A DNA stretch of 64,000 bases from Acestrorhynchus altus (GCA_034509495.1 CM067507.1:15113351-15177350), one strand, 5' to 3'. Shown: positions 30,691 through 43,784, counted from the stretch's first letter. Made by a program: numbers and translations. The notes: generated from the sequence alone by a model not told the origin.

Positions 30691-31799
30691 TTTAACCAGT
30701 TAGGCTGTATTCTGTAATCTATCTAGCTGTCTAGTTGGGTGCAGGTGTGCTGAAATTATCTCTACCTTTCCCTTCCCCGTTGTTTTATTATTGAGCCAAG
30801 AAAGCAACTTTGCCCCCAGGGTAAATGTCTAAGTGGTTAACAAGGACAGTCGCTGGGAAAGTAATGTGTGATGATCTGTGAGTATGTGGACAGGTATGTC
30901 TTTGTGTATGACAGGAGATTTTGATCCTTTCATGATTTTTCAATGATTCTGATCCTTTCATCTACAGATATAATAAGCATTTGAGCATTTGAGGTGCTAA
31001 AGAACACAGACTTTCCTGGTGTTATGTACGCACTGAAAGTTTGCCTTTCCAGATACTGTCAATAGCCTGGATTTCATTGATACAAAAGACGCAGAAGCAA
31101 CCAGGAGCAGCAGAGTGTTGCAGAGGTCATATGTGTTGCTGATCTCAGCTCTGGCTCTGCTTCCTTTAAAGTTTGGACTTAAAGAGGATTTGATTTGATG
31201 TGCTGCTGGGAGTTTAGACTCCAAATCTATGCTTTTACCTCTTTTTTTTTAAATCTTCACAAGCAGTGGTCTACAGGGCACACGCTGTGAGAGAGATTAT
31301 ACTGAATATCTGGCTGTTGTCCATCCAAATCTGCCCACAGTGTGTTTTAACCATGGGTAGGTGGGAGGATGCCAGACGAGTATAATATGACGCAAACAAG
31401 GCTCTTTTTTTTTTTCTCAGCAAATTTGTGACTGCATGTCACGCTTGGATTGTCTCACTTTTCACCACAGTCTCCCCTGCTTGCACTTCTGCCTGGTGTC
31501 ATTCGGAACAATGGACTTCTTATTTAGGCTGTAATCTCATCCACTCAGCCCCAACTGTTGAGTCACACTTCTGTCTTGAGAAACCACCAGTTCTGCTCAT
31601 GTTCATTATTTTTGCTGACCCAAAGCTTTTATGTACGTCATAAAGTTTTCTTCAGACTGATAAGTGTTTTCTTTTCAGGCGGGTAGATCAAGGGTCATTT
31701 TGATAGATTCTCTTGCAACAGTCCCGGAGTAAAGATTGTAGAAGCGCTTAATTTATTCTCAAAAATAATCATATTTCTTTCCACTCTCTCTGTTTCCAG

Positions 31800-33063
31800 G
31801 GCTTTGGATATTGGGGACATACAAAAGCCGAAAACAATGAACAAGAAGGATTACTAAACAGGAACATTGTGACATAATGCCCTCACTGCTATAATCTTTC
31901 TTCTGGATCTGCTTTTTTGGTTTGTTGTATATTTATTTTTCTGTTTGTTTATTTTTTTTTTTTTTTTTGGATGAATAGTTCAGCAGAAATTGAAGAACAC
32001 TGGAATTTCAATGGATTACAAATCATGGATTTTGTGGCATGTGTCTATTGGATGATTAAGGACAGAATGTAACCCATAAGCTAAATCTACAGACTGAGAC
32101 AAGACACGACGTCCGTCACTGCCCTGTCTGACATTTTGAGAGGGAAGGTATTTATTGTGAACACTAAACACTTTGGGAATTACAATTCAGAGTGTTTCAT
32201 CTTGCACTGGCCGTTAAGTTCTCTAGAGTACATTTAGAGAAAGAGTCTATCCATTCAACAAACCATTAGTGTTTACTTTGTCTCGGTTTTACATTTGCTG
32301 ACCTCAAGACAGTGGGTGCTGCTGAGCAGATGCTGGCTATAAATGCTGTTCTAAACTATAATTTGTAAGCAATGATAACAATACTTTACCTAAGGAGGAA
32401 CTCTAACACTATTTAAAGTTTTTATAACTGATAGTCACTTTTTTGTCACATTTGACAGCAGGTTTCAGTCTGCTGATCCTAATAGATCTGTTTGGCTGGG
32501 ACAGGAAAGACTGAATGCCTTGGTTTTAGCGTGTGACACATACTTCCTCTTTTAGGATCTGATGCTGTAGTTAGCATTAGTGGTCTGGACCAATGGCCTT
32601 TAGGATTATAGGTTCACTTTTAATGCATTGTTGAACAGATTTTTTTAAAGAGGATTAAACATTTGTTATTTCAAGCAAAAAGCACTAAGCAAAACATCTT
32701 TGTGCCATCAGGGATTAGAATACCTGACTTTCAGTGATTAAAAAAAATAATAATGGGGGAATAAAAGTATAAAATCATGTATAAAATCTAGAATGACTGG
32801 AACCAAATGAGTTCATTTAAGAGCCTATATGTTGGAACTCAACCAATAACTCAAACTACTTCTCACGATTGAGACGGCTTCAGGGAAAGGTGTCCTGAAA
32901 CTGCTGAAACTCTTCACCTGCTGTTGTGTCTAAGCATTGACTAATTTGTCCTCTAGCAAAGAAACAGCTTCAGAGACTGTGCTTCTGAAACCTTTTGCAT
33001 GACCCACCCAAATCCCCAGTTCTGGATGCTCTCTCCTGACCCCTCGGATCATCTCCAGCTGTG
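31800..33063 (+). other. Candidate sphk2 5' UTR exons and a short upstream ORF
   Basis: An acceptor-like tttccag ends at 31799, and a donor-like AAG|gtattt lies at 32147, suggesting an untranslated exon of about 31800-32146. A further acceptor (cctctag) ends at 32956, giving an exon that runs to 33556. Within it a 21-codon ORF starts with ATG at 32999 and ends with TGA at 33062-33064, sharing one base with the sphk2 ATG. Exon edges here are inference. Confidence 0.45.
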
Positions 33064-36000
33064 ATGCGCTCCCCAGGGCCAAGGAGTCCGTCCCCATCCC
33101 CGTCCCCCACTCTATCCCCTGGACTGGCCCAGGAGGCCCTGCTGCATGGTCAGTTCGGAGGCTGGAGTACCGGCGGCAGTACAGGAGGAGGCACCAATAG
33201 CAACAGTAACAGTTGCCCCAGCAGCCCCGGAGTTTCCCTGCCACCCAGTCCGGCATCATCCAGCTACGCCCTGACCCTCACCCCCACAAACATTCACGTT
33301 CAGCGTCTCTCCCCACGCCCAGGGAAGGACTCTCGACTGGTGCTGCCACTGGCAGAGCTGGCTGGGTGCAGCTGTCAACGGGCACCAGCTCCACCACTGC
33401 TGGTGCTGTACTGGTACCCGGCAGGGCGCCGTAGGAAAGGTGTGTCCCGGCGTAGGCAGGTCAGAGTGTACCTCGCTGAGAGCCGAGCTGAGGCAGAGAA
33501 ATGGAATGCAGCCATACAGTGCCTGCTGAGGGGACTGGATGTCAGTGCCACTACAGGTGAGGGACAGAGTGTGAGTATGTGTGTGTTGTTGTTGTTATAT
33601 CAAGGTTGTAAACTTGGGTTAATTTTCTCAATCAGACAAGCAACCTACAATATTGGATTATAGCATCAAAATATCGCAAAAGATTTTTCCCATGTAATGA
33701 CTGGGAAAAAAACTGTCCCGCTAAATAATGTCCCCAATTTTCTGGTGATTTCTCTCATATTAAACTACAAATTGAGAGTCGTCAAATATGAATGTCCCTC
33801 AGCATTTTTCCCAATGGAAATTTACATTTACAGCATTTTGCTGACGCTCTCATCCAGACCAATGTACATGTGAATTGTGTTACACAGGTAGGTGAATGGG
33901 ACTCCTTGAGAGACTTCCCCAAGGACTCTTTTATTTGTCTAGTGTGGTGGGCATGACTGGACTGCTGGTATGGCTACTGAATCCAATTGGCATTGTTAGG
34001 AAACCCTTTTTCAATTTTTTTTGCACAGCTGGAAATTTTTATACTAATAAGGGAGCATGAACGGGAGCATGACATTCTAGGTTAGATTAGAATCTAAAGC
34101 ATCAGCAATTGTTGGCTAACTTGGCTCAAAATAATGCTGATCACTCTATTGGTGTGTTAAGGAAGGAAGGCTACTCAGTGTGTGAAATTATCTTGCCATA
34201 CTGTTAGCTACTCCCTTCAGAGAGTGGCACAAACTGGCTCTAACAAGGACAAACAAAAGAATGGGAGGCTCCAATGCACAACTGTGCTAGAAGATAAATA
34301 TCTATAATGTGCAACTTGAGACAAAGACACCTCACAGGTTGTCAACTGACAGCTGCACTAAATGGAACCTGACACCAGTGTCTGCATCAGCAGTGAAGTT
34401 GTGGACAGATGAGTCCAAGTTTCAGGTTGTTGGATCAAACAAAAGAACATTTGTGTGGCACAGAAGCAATGAAAGACCAATGTTTAATGCCATCTGTCAA
34501 TCATGATGGAGGCAGTGTGAGGATCTGGGGATGTGTTGAAGAATTTGCAATGCCATACACTGTGGACAACACTTTTGGTCAAACAAAATGTCGCTGTTGT
34601 AGGTGATGAGCGGTCACACTGTCTAATCTTCCCTTTCAACCTTCCCCTCAGCTCTTGATAAAAGACTATAGATACAGTGGGGCAAAAAGTGTTTAGTCAA
34701 CCATTGATTGCGCAAGTTCTCCTACTTAGAAAGATGAGAGAGGTCTGTAATGATCAGGTACACTTGAACTATGAGAGACAAAATGAGAAAAATAAATCCA
34801 GGAAATCACTTTGTAGGATTTTAAAGAATTTTAAAGAATTTATTTGTAAATTATGGTTTCAAATAAGTATTTGCTCACCCACAAACAAGCAAGATTTCTG
34901 GCTCTCACAGACCTGTAAATTCTTTAAGAAGCTCTTCTGTCCTCCACTATTTACCTGTATTAATGGCATGTGTATATAACTGAACTTGTCTGTATAAAAG
35001 ACACCTGTCCACAGCCTCAGTCAGACTCCAAACTCAAGATGGCCAAGACCAAAGAGCTGTTGAACGACACCAGGAAGAAAATTGTAGACCAGGCTGGGAA
35101 GAGTGAATCTACAATAGACAAGCAGGTTGGTGTGAATAAATCAACTGTGGGAGCAATTGTAAGAAAATGAAAGACCATCGATAAACTCCCTCGATCTGGT
35201 GCCCCATGTAAGTTCTCACCCTGTGGGGTCAAAATGATCATGAGAACAGTGAGCAAAAATCCCAGAACTACACAGAGGGACCTGATGAATGACCTGCAGA
35301 GAGCTGGGACCAAAGTAACAAAGGCTACCATCAGTAACACAATACACAGATAGGGATCCTGCAGTGCCAGGCGTGTCCCCCTGCCTAAGTCAGTACATGT
35401 CCGGATCCAGATGCCAGAGAGCATATGGATGATCCAGAAGAGGATTGGGAGAATATCATGTGGTCAGATGAAACCAAAATATAACTTTTTGGTAAAAACT
35501 CAACTCGTCCTGTTTGGAGGAAGAAGAATGCTGAGTTGCATCCCAAGAATACCATACCTACTGTGACGTATGGGGGTGGAAACAACATGCTTTCGGGCTG
35601 TTTTTCTGCAAAGAGGACAGGACGACTGATCCGTGCTAAGGGAAGAGTGAACGGGACCATGTATCGTGAGATTTTAAGCCAAACCCTTTTTCCAACAGTG
35701 ATAGCATTGAATATGGAACATGGCTGAGTCTTCCAGCATTACAATGATCCCAAACACATCACTCGGGCAACGAAGGAGTGGCTCTGTAAATAGCATTTCA
35801 AGGTTCTGGAGTGGCCTAGCCAGTCTCCAGACTCCTTGTGGAGGGAGCTGAAAGTCCGTGTTGCGCAGCGACAGCCCCAAAACATCACTGCTCTACTGCA
35901 GTGTGCGCAAACCTGGTGACGACTTACAGGGAATGTGTGACCTCTGTCATTGCCAACAAAGGTTATGTTACAAAGTATTGAGTTGAACTTCTGTAATTGA

Positions 36001-39000
36001 CCAAATAAATTTTCGACCATAATTTACAAATAAATTCTTTAAAAATCCTACAATGTGATTTCCTGGATTTTTTTCCCTCATTTTGTCTCTCATAGTTGAA
36101 GTGTACCCATGATGAAAATTACAGACCTCTCTCATCTTTCTAAGTAGGAGAACTTGCAAAATCAGTGGCTGATTTTAAATACTTTTTAGCCCCACTGCAT
36201 AGTGTGTGCGTTTGCGTGTGTGTGATCTCTTATCCCCTACAACAGCCCCCTGTCAGATTCCCCTGACTATTAATTTGTGGAGACAGAACTGTCACACATG
36301 GCCTTTTCTATTGTTTTGTGTGTCTCAGCGGGAAGTTATCAGTCTGGCTGTATATTTCCTTCATTCTCTTTTGTCTGTTCTGTACACACGCTGGTGTACA
36401 TGTGCCACAGAAACACACACTATTCTGCTTCTGCATAATTTGTGCTGCTGGCACTTCCATCACCTAAAGATCTATTTAGCTAACCAATCCACGGGTTCCT
36501 TGTAAAAAGTACAAAGATTTACTGTAGATGGTTGTTAGTTTATTATACCTCCACTGCTCGCATTTTGGGTATGGGTGGGGGGCGTGTACCAAATGGTACA
36601 GTGTAAATTGATCTGCTGTTTGTCGACAACTGAAGTAAAGTAACTAAAATGTGCTACGATGTGTTTTACTGTAATGTTTGTGCATTATCCTCCTGAATGC
36701 GCAGCTTAGAGCTGGTTTAAATGCTGAAAGGTGTATTTTACTTCTGCTGGTAAACTGAGCATTTTTGCTCTAGTTTTATTTTTGACCCATCATAATTCAA
36801 GAGTAATTACGAGGGGGTAGTGTACATGGTTTTACACATAGTGTACATGCTAGGATAAAGACAGACATCTGGAGTACCTTAAACATAGTTAATGCTCTAG
36901 AACCATAGGATTACGTTGTTTTCATGCATTGTTTTCATGCATCTTGATGTCAAATAAATTACCCTTTTTCTGTTCCACACCTGGTTGGTGTATCCTGATT
37001 TTGTTTAGCTGTATCCGTGATTCCACCTCAGCTTATGATAAACAGAGGAGTTTTTTTTCCCTGTTACAAAGTGGTGGGCAGTGACCTTCTGAATGGTAAC
37101 ACTCCCACTGGTCACGGGGACATCTGAAGCAGAAACACCTCTAATTGGTTGCTTTCCTGTATCCAAAACAATCCCAGTGTAATCCAGAGTCTGTTTTGAG
37201 ATATATTTTTAAATGAACTCTTCTACAAAGGTCCATGCCAGTTCTGCTGCCCCTGTTGGATTTGCCTAATGTTTTCTTTCTCTTTGACAGAATTTAGCAA
37301 AAGCATGTTACCCCGCCCTCGACGTCTGCTGCTATTGGTCAATCCGTACAGTGGGAGGGGTCAGGCTATGCAGTGGTGCCAAACGCACATACTGCCTATG
37401 ATCAGAGAAGCCAATATCAGCTACAACCTCATACAGACAGGTACAACTGACTCAACACCTTCACAAGCTCTGACTGTAGCCACTGATCCTGAGACAATTT
37501 ACACTGGAATTAAACATTTTGTCCCTGTTACATTTAAACTGCTCTTAATAATTGTGTGTGTGTTTGTGTGTGTGAGAGAGTATTTTAACAGAACTGAGGG
37601 ATGGAGATGATCTAATTAATAACATAACTCAGAAAAAGGGTTGTAGATGGAAAAGGATTTACAAGGTTTTCCAAAAAAAAATAGAAAATAAGAAAATAAT
37701 TTACAAATGGAGAACATTAAAAACAATGACCAGATCACATTGTCCTAGCAGACTAGGACGGCTAGCCCACTAGCAGACTGCATGACATGATGCAAGTTTT
37801 CAACTATTTAAAAATGTCATTACTAGTCTTACAGGTATCTCTTGCCACAGGCAATGTCAAAATACATTCATCTATCAATACAACACAGACACGTGTGTGT
37901 TAGTTATATAAAATATTTGAATATTGTGAAACAGTTTGTTATATTCCTTATATTTAAAGTGATATATTTCAAGTTTTCTTTTGTTCTTAATTGTGATGCT
38001 ATCTGATAAACATTGTTATAATTTTCTGGATTTCTTATTTTGATGTGTTATAAGATCTACAGATCAACAATAAAACAGAAAATATATGAAAAATGTCACT
38101 TTACATGTAATGAAGATAAAACCGGACACTTTTTGTATGAAATTCATGAACTTCTAAACAATATGATTTTTTTTTATTGGAGATGCACTAATAAATAAGT
38201 TAACAAATATTAATGTTGTGTCTTTTACAATGTCACTTTACAGTGACAAAAAAAAAAATGAGTTCATAAATGTGCATGTTGTATTTCTGTTGTGTTCGTC
38301 AGAGCGTCAGAATCATGCTCGTGAGTTAATTAGGGAGATCTCTCTGCCTGAGTGGGACGGCATCATTATCGTCTCTGGAGATGGACTACTGCATGAAGTA
38401 AGTGACTCCTCAACTGCTTAATAGCCATGACAGGAACTGATGCATTTAAAGGACAACTAGTGGAACTACACTGAAGCTGATGGGGTTGATCAGAGGTTAT
38501 ATTTGAGGCTTGACTGTATGAACTCCTGTGTTTTATAAGAACATTTGCAGTGCGTTCATTAAAGCAGTGAGAGTCACATTGGACCTAACAGATGTGCCTT
38601 GGACACTGCTGTTAGAGTTACTTCAGTTCTGCACCGAAACATGCTATGGTGCTTTGTATCCTTTTGTCACTGGAGAAGATATAATGAAGCACTTTAATGT
38701 TTTAAAAGCTTCCAGGAAGGTTTGCGATGTTATATGTTTCTCAGTATATTTAATTAATCCGTTTTACTGACTGCCAGGAATCTCTTGTTTTTACAGGTTA
38801 TCAACGGCCTCATGGATAGGCCAGACTGGGAACAAGCAATAAAGATTCCAGTGGGAATCCTGCCGTGTGGCTCTGGTAATGCCCTGGCTGGCTCAATCAA
38901 CCACTATGCAGGGTATGAGACTCCCATAACCACACTTGTACCACACATATGTAACCCAGCTCATTTATAAACATTATGAACAGTTTGAGGCCAATAATGA

Positions 39001-42000
39001 TTCTGAAGGACTACAATTCAGATTCATCAGTTAATGTTATCATTAATGTTTTACCTTTTATTTTTACAGCATTCATTTGTTAAACAGTGCTTTCCTGGCT
39101 GATATGATTGTTAGTTTGATATTGGCACAGTTCATCAATTTCACAGTTCAATTCTAATTTTTCACATTAAAATATACCAGATATTTTGCATTGTTAAACA
39201 AAGAGTAATTAATAATAATCATTTGTGGTTAATAGTGGTAAATAATTAATTGTGGTTTGGTTTCTGTTAATAACCTCATTAGTTCTTGTCATAAAGAATT
39301 ATATGTTTCTCATTACATTTTATTTGAAATTTTTTGGGAATTTTTTTCCTAACAAAATATTTTTTTATTCACACGTAGTCCAGTTTGAACTTGATATTTA
39401 ACCACCCAGCCCACACTTTTATCACACAATAGGAATCAAAGTGGTCGTTTTTATCCAGTAACTGCACTTCAAAATGAACACTTTGTGATTTGTTTTTATA
39501 GTTACATGCCAAAAAGTTGCAGATATAAATTACATTTTTCAGCAAACCATGGTCAAATTTGTATTCTGTATTTAGATCTCAAATGAAGTTATATTAGAAT
39601 AGCCCAGGATCTTCTGAAAATATCAAAATCTGGCATGTTTGTCCCATCTCCTATAACAAATTTGTAATTTTCAAGTGAATTAAGGTCAGTGAAATTATTA
39701 AAACATCCAGCAAAACTGGCCTAAAGACTAACAATATTTCAATATATTGCATTTCTAAAGTATTGCAATATAATATATTGAATCATGAGCCCAATGTAGT
39801 GATCACCAGTATCACCAGAATCTTGCCAATACACTGCCTTAGTGTGAACACAGATGGAGCACAGTGTAACCAACTGCATTGAGACGCTGTGTAGCGTAGC
39901 CTATAGCCTACATAGGATTTGTTATCATCTTCTAATAATTTCATGGATGTTTTGAGGTGGTAGCAGCACACAAATGAAGTATGAACCACTGCTATCTGTC
40001 ATTTATGCAAAGATTTCTTATCCCATGTGAGTTGGTCATAAATGTTTGACGTACTGTAGTAAAATTGCATTACTCCACCTTCCCTTGTGAACCTGATCAT
40101 TTGAATAGGGCTTTAAAAATAAATGTTTCAAAGAGTTCTTTGAGTGATGCCATAGAAGAACCACTTCTGATTCCATAAAGGACCAAGTTTGTAATAGAGA
40201 TATGTGAGTTTGAAGAACTAAAGAAATGTAAAAGTTAATCTACAATTGTATTGAAATGCATTTAAACATACACACTTACACACTCTGTGTCTCTCTCAGA
40301 TATGACATGTGCCTTCGGGAGCCCCTCCTCCTTAACTGCTGCTTTCTGCTTTGTCGGGGCGGAATCAGACCCATGGACCTGGTGTCCGTGACGACAAGCC
40401 CTCTGTCATCCTCTTTTTCGTCCAATCAAAATGGCCGTCCACCTGCTCCCAAAAGGCTATTCTCTTTTCTGTCAGTGGCATGGGGTTTTGTGTCAGATGT
40501 GGACATTGAGAGCGAGCGTTACAGGGGGCTTGGCTCAGCTCGCTTCACTCTGGGCACACTGGTGCGCCTGGCCTCACTTCGCTCCTACAAAGGCCGCCTG
40601 TCCTACCTTCCACCTGCTGTCGTCAGCCCTTCCCCCGATGTGACCCCACAGCCCCCTCGCCGTCCTCTCTCCAGGAGCATCACGGAGGGCCTGGAGGGCT
40701 TCTGTCGGACACCCATCCACCGCACCTGCTCTGATATGGGCATCAGCGAACAGAGGAGCCTCCGCAAAGGGGATGGAGAGAGGGAGCTGGAGAGAGAGCA
40801 AGAGCGAGAAAGAGAACGGCAGGAGAGGGAGAGAGAGAGGGAGAGGAGGAGAGAAAGAGCGAGAGGTGTTGGGGTGGTGAGGGCTAGCAGCCTCGCAGAG
40901 GACCGGGAGAGGGAGATGGAAGCGGAGGAGAGGATGGAAGGAACATCTGGGTCAAGCTCAGAGTCAAATGAACGTCAGGATGAGTGCGCATCTGGGAATG
41001 GAGAGGAAGAGGTGGATGAGGATGAAGGGAGAAGCAGCGGAACAGAAGGAGCGCTAGATGCTAGGGATGTGAGTGAGGGATATGGTGTGGATGAAGGAAA
41101 AGAGGCAGAGGAGTGTGAAGATGAGCCTCCAGATCCCCGGCAAATGCTTCGCAAAAACTCTGCCCCCTCCTCACAAATTGTGAATGCTTTCTTCAGCCAA
41201 CCAATCGGTGGCAGTGGTTCAGAGCAGGACCTGGACACAGATGAGGATCTGAACGGCACCTACTTCCAGCGAGAGCAGTGTTACCCGCCAGACCCGCGTG
41301 AGCGTTCACTGACCATTTCCTCCCCCTTCCGTCACTCACCGTTCTCCTGTAAACCTAAAGGTGTTCTGGACCAGAACCAGAATCCATCAAAGCCTCGCCC
41401 ACTCTCTCTCCTGCACCATTCTCACTCCAACTCCCTCCCACCCAAATTTCCTTCCCTCTCTCTCTCCCTCTCTCCCACCCCTCCATCCTCTCCATCCTGC
41501 GCGTCCCCTCATAGCTCTGCCTACCTCGCCCCACGGCCTGGCACCCCTGGCTCCTCCTCCCCTTCCCCCTCTCTCCGTTCCCCCTCCCAGTCCTTCACCT
41601 TTGACCTGGCTGAGCCAGCTGGCCCATTCAAGCACCGCTCGGCGGTCTCCACCCCCAGTACTCCACCCCATGATGACCTGCTGCCACCCTTGGACCAACC
41701 CTTGCCCACACGAGACTGGGTGACCATTGAGGGGGATTTTGTTCTTGTGCTGGCAATCTACCAATCCCACCTGGGTGCTGACCTGTTGGCTGCGCCACAT
41801 GCTCGTTTTGATGATGGCCTTATCCACTTGACATTCGTGCGTGCAGGCATCTCACGGGCTACGCTGCTACGGCTCTTCCTTGCAATGGAGAGGGGTGCCC
41901 ACCTATCCATGAGCTCACCATATGTCAGCCATGTTTCCGCCCGTGCATTCCGCCTGCAGCCACTCTCACCCCGTGGGACATTAACAGTGGATGGGGAGGT

Positions 42001-42784
42001 GGTGCCCTATGGACCCCTTCAGGCACAGGTAACTGTAGAACAGCCTGAAACCAGCAACCTATTTATAGTGGTTCCTATAGAAATGGTTTAGTTTATAGCT
42101 CCAGTACAAATAACAAGTGCCCATTGACTTCCTTTGCAAATTACTACCAATTCAAGGAGGAAATGGGATTAATTTTAGATATGCATTTTTTTTCTATCTT
42201 TAATTTTAATGTGTGGTAATTCAATACTGTCAGATGCCCTGACTTTTCCATTATCTAATAACCAGGACAGTTTGTTTAATTTAGTTGTATTTTATTTTTA
42301 TCAGAGCCATTCAGAGAGATCCCATTACTCTGAACTGTTTGAGAACTTTTGAATTAGAATGTCTGCAGCCTTTTCTGGGCCTCTCGCTATAAAAGTTCCT
42401 TTTCAAACACTGATCTCTTGTTTGGTCCAGCAAAATATTTCGCCTGTTATTGGTGGTTTATTTTCTGCATCCAAACCTACACACTTCCTACACTTACTAT
42501 ATCTACTAAACTTTGCTTTTTACACATGGTAAGGACTTTTACAACTGCAGTATTGTATACATCATACTTTTTTATTTATTCACTGACACAACACTTATTT
42601 ACATTGTATTGTTGTGATTGGTTGTCTGCAAATGCCACTTTCGTCTGCAAAGTTTAATATTTGATATTCCTATCTTATTAATTGTGTCTGTGTCTGTGTC
42701 TGTGCACCTTTCACCTTTCAGATCCATCCGTCCATGGCTCGTCTCATTGTTGGAGATTCTGGGGTGAAGATCACTAGATTCTGA
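33064..42784 (+). CDS. sphk2: Sphingosine kinase 2
   Basis: SPHK2 phosphorylates sphingosine to sphingosine-1-phosphate. Coding exons are 33064-33556, 37291-37440, 38303-38397, 38797-38912, 40300-42028 and 42722-42784, totalling 2646 nt (881 aa; the common human form is about 654). The ATG is the first in frame; a TGA lies upstream with no other ATG between. The diacylglycerol-kinase-type core shows RRLLLLVNPYSGRG near 170-185, SGDGLLHE at 239-246 with the expected catalytic Asp 241, and GILPCGSGNALAG near 266-278. Then come FLSVAWGFVSDVDIESER and, after a long linker, DWVTIEGDFVLVLA with HARFDDGL. The linker (about 395-753) is far longer than in human. It contains an Arg/Glu-rich run near 448-474, an acidic part and a Ser/Pro-rich part. 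The last exon gives IHPSMARLIVGDSGV, matching the usual C-terminal position. Reading through 42029 instead would end at 42091. Confidence 0.96.
33815..34060 (+). repeat. Fish SINE/LINE-related fragment
   Basis: The words 'atttacatttacagcatttt' and 'gctgacgctctcatccaga' match the widespread fish '...catttggctgacgctcttatccagag...' repeat. The right part is diverged. It lies in the first long sphk2 intron (33557-37290). Confidence 0.65.
34130..34645 (+). mobile_element. Decayed Tc1-like transposase fragment (first of two in this intron)
   Basis: Pieces of a Tc1 transposase are readable: 'cagtgtgtgaaattatcttg' in the N-terminal helix-turn-helix part, then LWTDESKFQVVGSNKRTFV at about 34399-34455 and GGSVRIWGCV near 34510. 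The reading frame is broken. It differs in sequence from the neighbouring element at 34673-36198. Confidence 0.75.
34673..36198 (+). mobile_element. Tc1-like DNA transposon, inactive
   Basis: About 80 bp at the left end ('tacagtggggcaaaaagtgt' to 'gatgagagaggtctgtaat') are repeated in inverse at the right end (36115-36197), with few mismatches. The length of 1.5 kb is normal for Tc1. The left end keeps TA; the right flank reads CA. A plus-strand ORF starts at 35038 with MAKTKELLNDTRKK and a paired-like DNA-binding region, and stops at 35168. Further homology continues in shifted frames with several stops, so the transposase is dead. It lies in the first long sphk2 intron. Confidence 0.88.
39500..39980. 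repeat. Dispersed repeat family F, copy 1, plus a 'tattgcaatataat' repeat
   Basis: Between 39500 and 39735, 'ttagatctcaaat', 'atctggcatgt' and 'aaaacatcc...ctggccta' occur in the same order as at 47600-47890. The part after 39735 ('gcaatataatatattgaatc') resembles a common fish repeat with that motif. Both are in the sphk2 intron 38913-40299. The rest of that intron (38950-39500) shows nothing recognisable. Confidence 0.55.
40117..40200. repeat. Family B MITE fragment
   Basis: 'gagttctttgagtgatgcca' followed by 'tagaagaaccacttctgatt' matches the ends of the elements near 5374-5700 and 43790-44012. Confidence 0.55.
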
Positions 42785-43110
42785 CCTGCTGGAATTTAAA
42801 GAGGATCATTTCAACACACTCTGGATTACATCATGCTATGGCATCCACTTCTGGGAAGAGAGAGACTGGAGAATGGAAATAGCCAGCAATCGCAATAACA
42901 GCTTTTACTGGGATTACCTAAAAGGGATTGCCTAATCGAGCTGCACACAAGTGACTGGATTACCAGCGAGTTTACTGAAGGGATGAAAATTTGCGGCCTA
43001 TTGCACGACCACAGGATTACACTTATTTAGCTTTACTTAAGGCCGAAGTGTGAAAACAGCAATGTCTGAAAATAAAATTGGGGAGGGGGGAGGGGTGAGA
43101 AGCACTTTGA
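42785..43110 (+). other. sphk2 3' UTR and poly(A) signal with G-rich downstream element
   Basis: AATAAA at 43071-43076 is followed within a few bases by a G-rich run (ggggaggggggaggggtgag, about 43079-43098), the usual arrangement of a strong cleavage site. The UTR of about 300 bases contains no repeat. Confidence 0.65.
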
Positions 43111-43784
43111 ATGTGTGCATCGAGTCAATGCATCAAGCGTCTACATTTTAGTATTCGTTTGTTTGCAGGTGCATGAGTGGTCCTGCCTTATTACAGAGAT
43201 TTGTGGGAAGGAGTTGAACTGGACACTAAGAAAAACCATTGTTTTTGAACAGCTATTGAGGTAGCCACACCCTTATGCGAATGTGGCCCATCCGTGTTGC
43301 ATAATATATCCGTCCTTGGAATGCCTTATCCAGCTCTGAACTTCATGTGCATTTCCCCATCTTATTTTATCCCTTTTTTAAAACAATTACAAGATTAGTC
43401 CAGGGAGAAATCAAATTTCCCAAATATAGTGAATCATTAAAGACATTTGGTGTCTTTTTGTCTTTAATTTTGGACTGGAGCTATTAGACTAATGTAGTTA
43501 ATGAATAATAAAAACCATATCGCCGCCACCAAAATGAATGCTTAAATTATCAGACAGTTGCCTAAAACTGCAAAACACAGTCATCTCAAACCATCTTGCT
43601 TATGAGGCTTCTGCCACCATAGAACAATGCATAGTTTATGAGGAATTGGGCATGCAGCATTTAGCAAGATGCTAATTGATATATATGTTGTTTATATATT
43701 TTATTAGTTATATTAGACTGTTTGCTTCAGTGCAAAACTAAAGATGCAAACATCCAACAATATGTTGTGGTCCATTGAGACTAT

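Noticed and set aside
38480..38770. 80-aa frame (38528-38770) as an extra sphk2 exon
   Set aside because: The exons 38303-38397 and 38797-38912 join directly in phase as in human SPHK2, and the frame has no matching splice sites or similarity.
40256..40299. N-terminal extension of the large sphk2 frame starting at 40256
   Set aside because: These 44 bases are intron; a clear acceptor (ctctcag) ends at 40299 and the preceding exon joins in phase.
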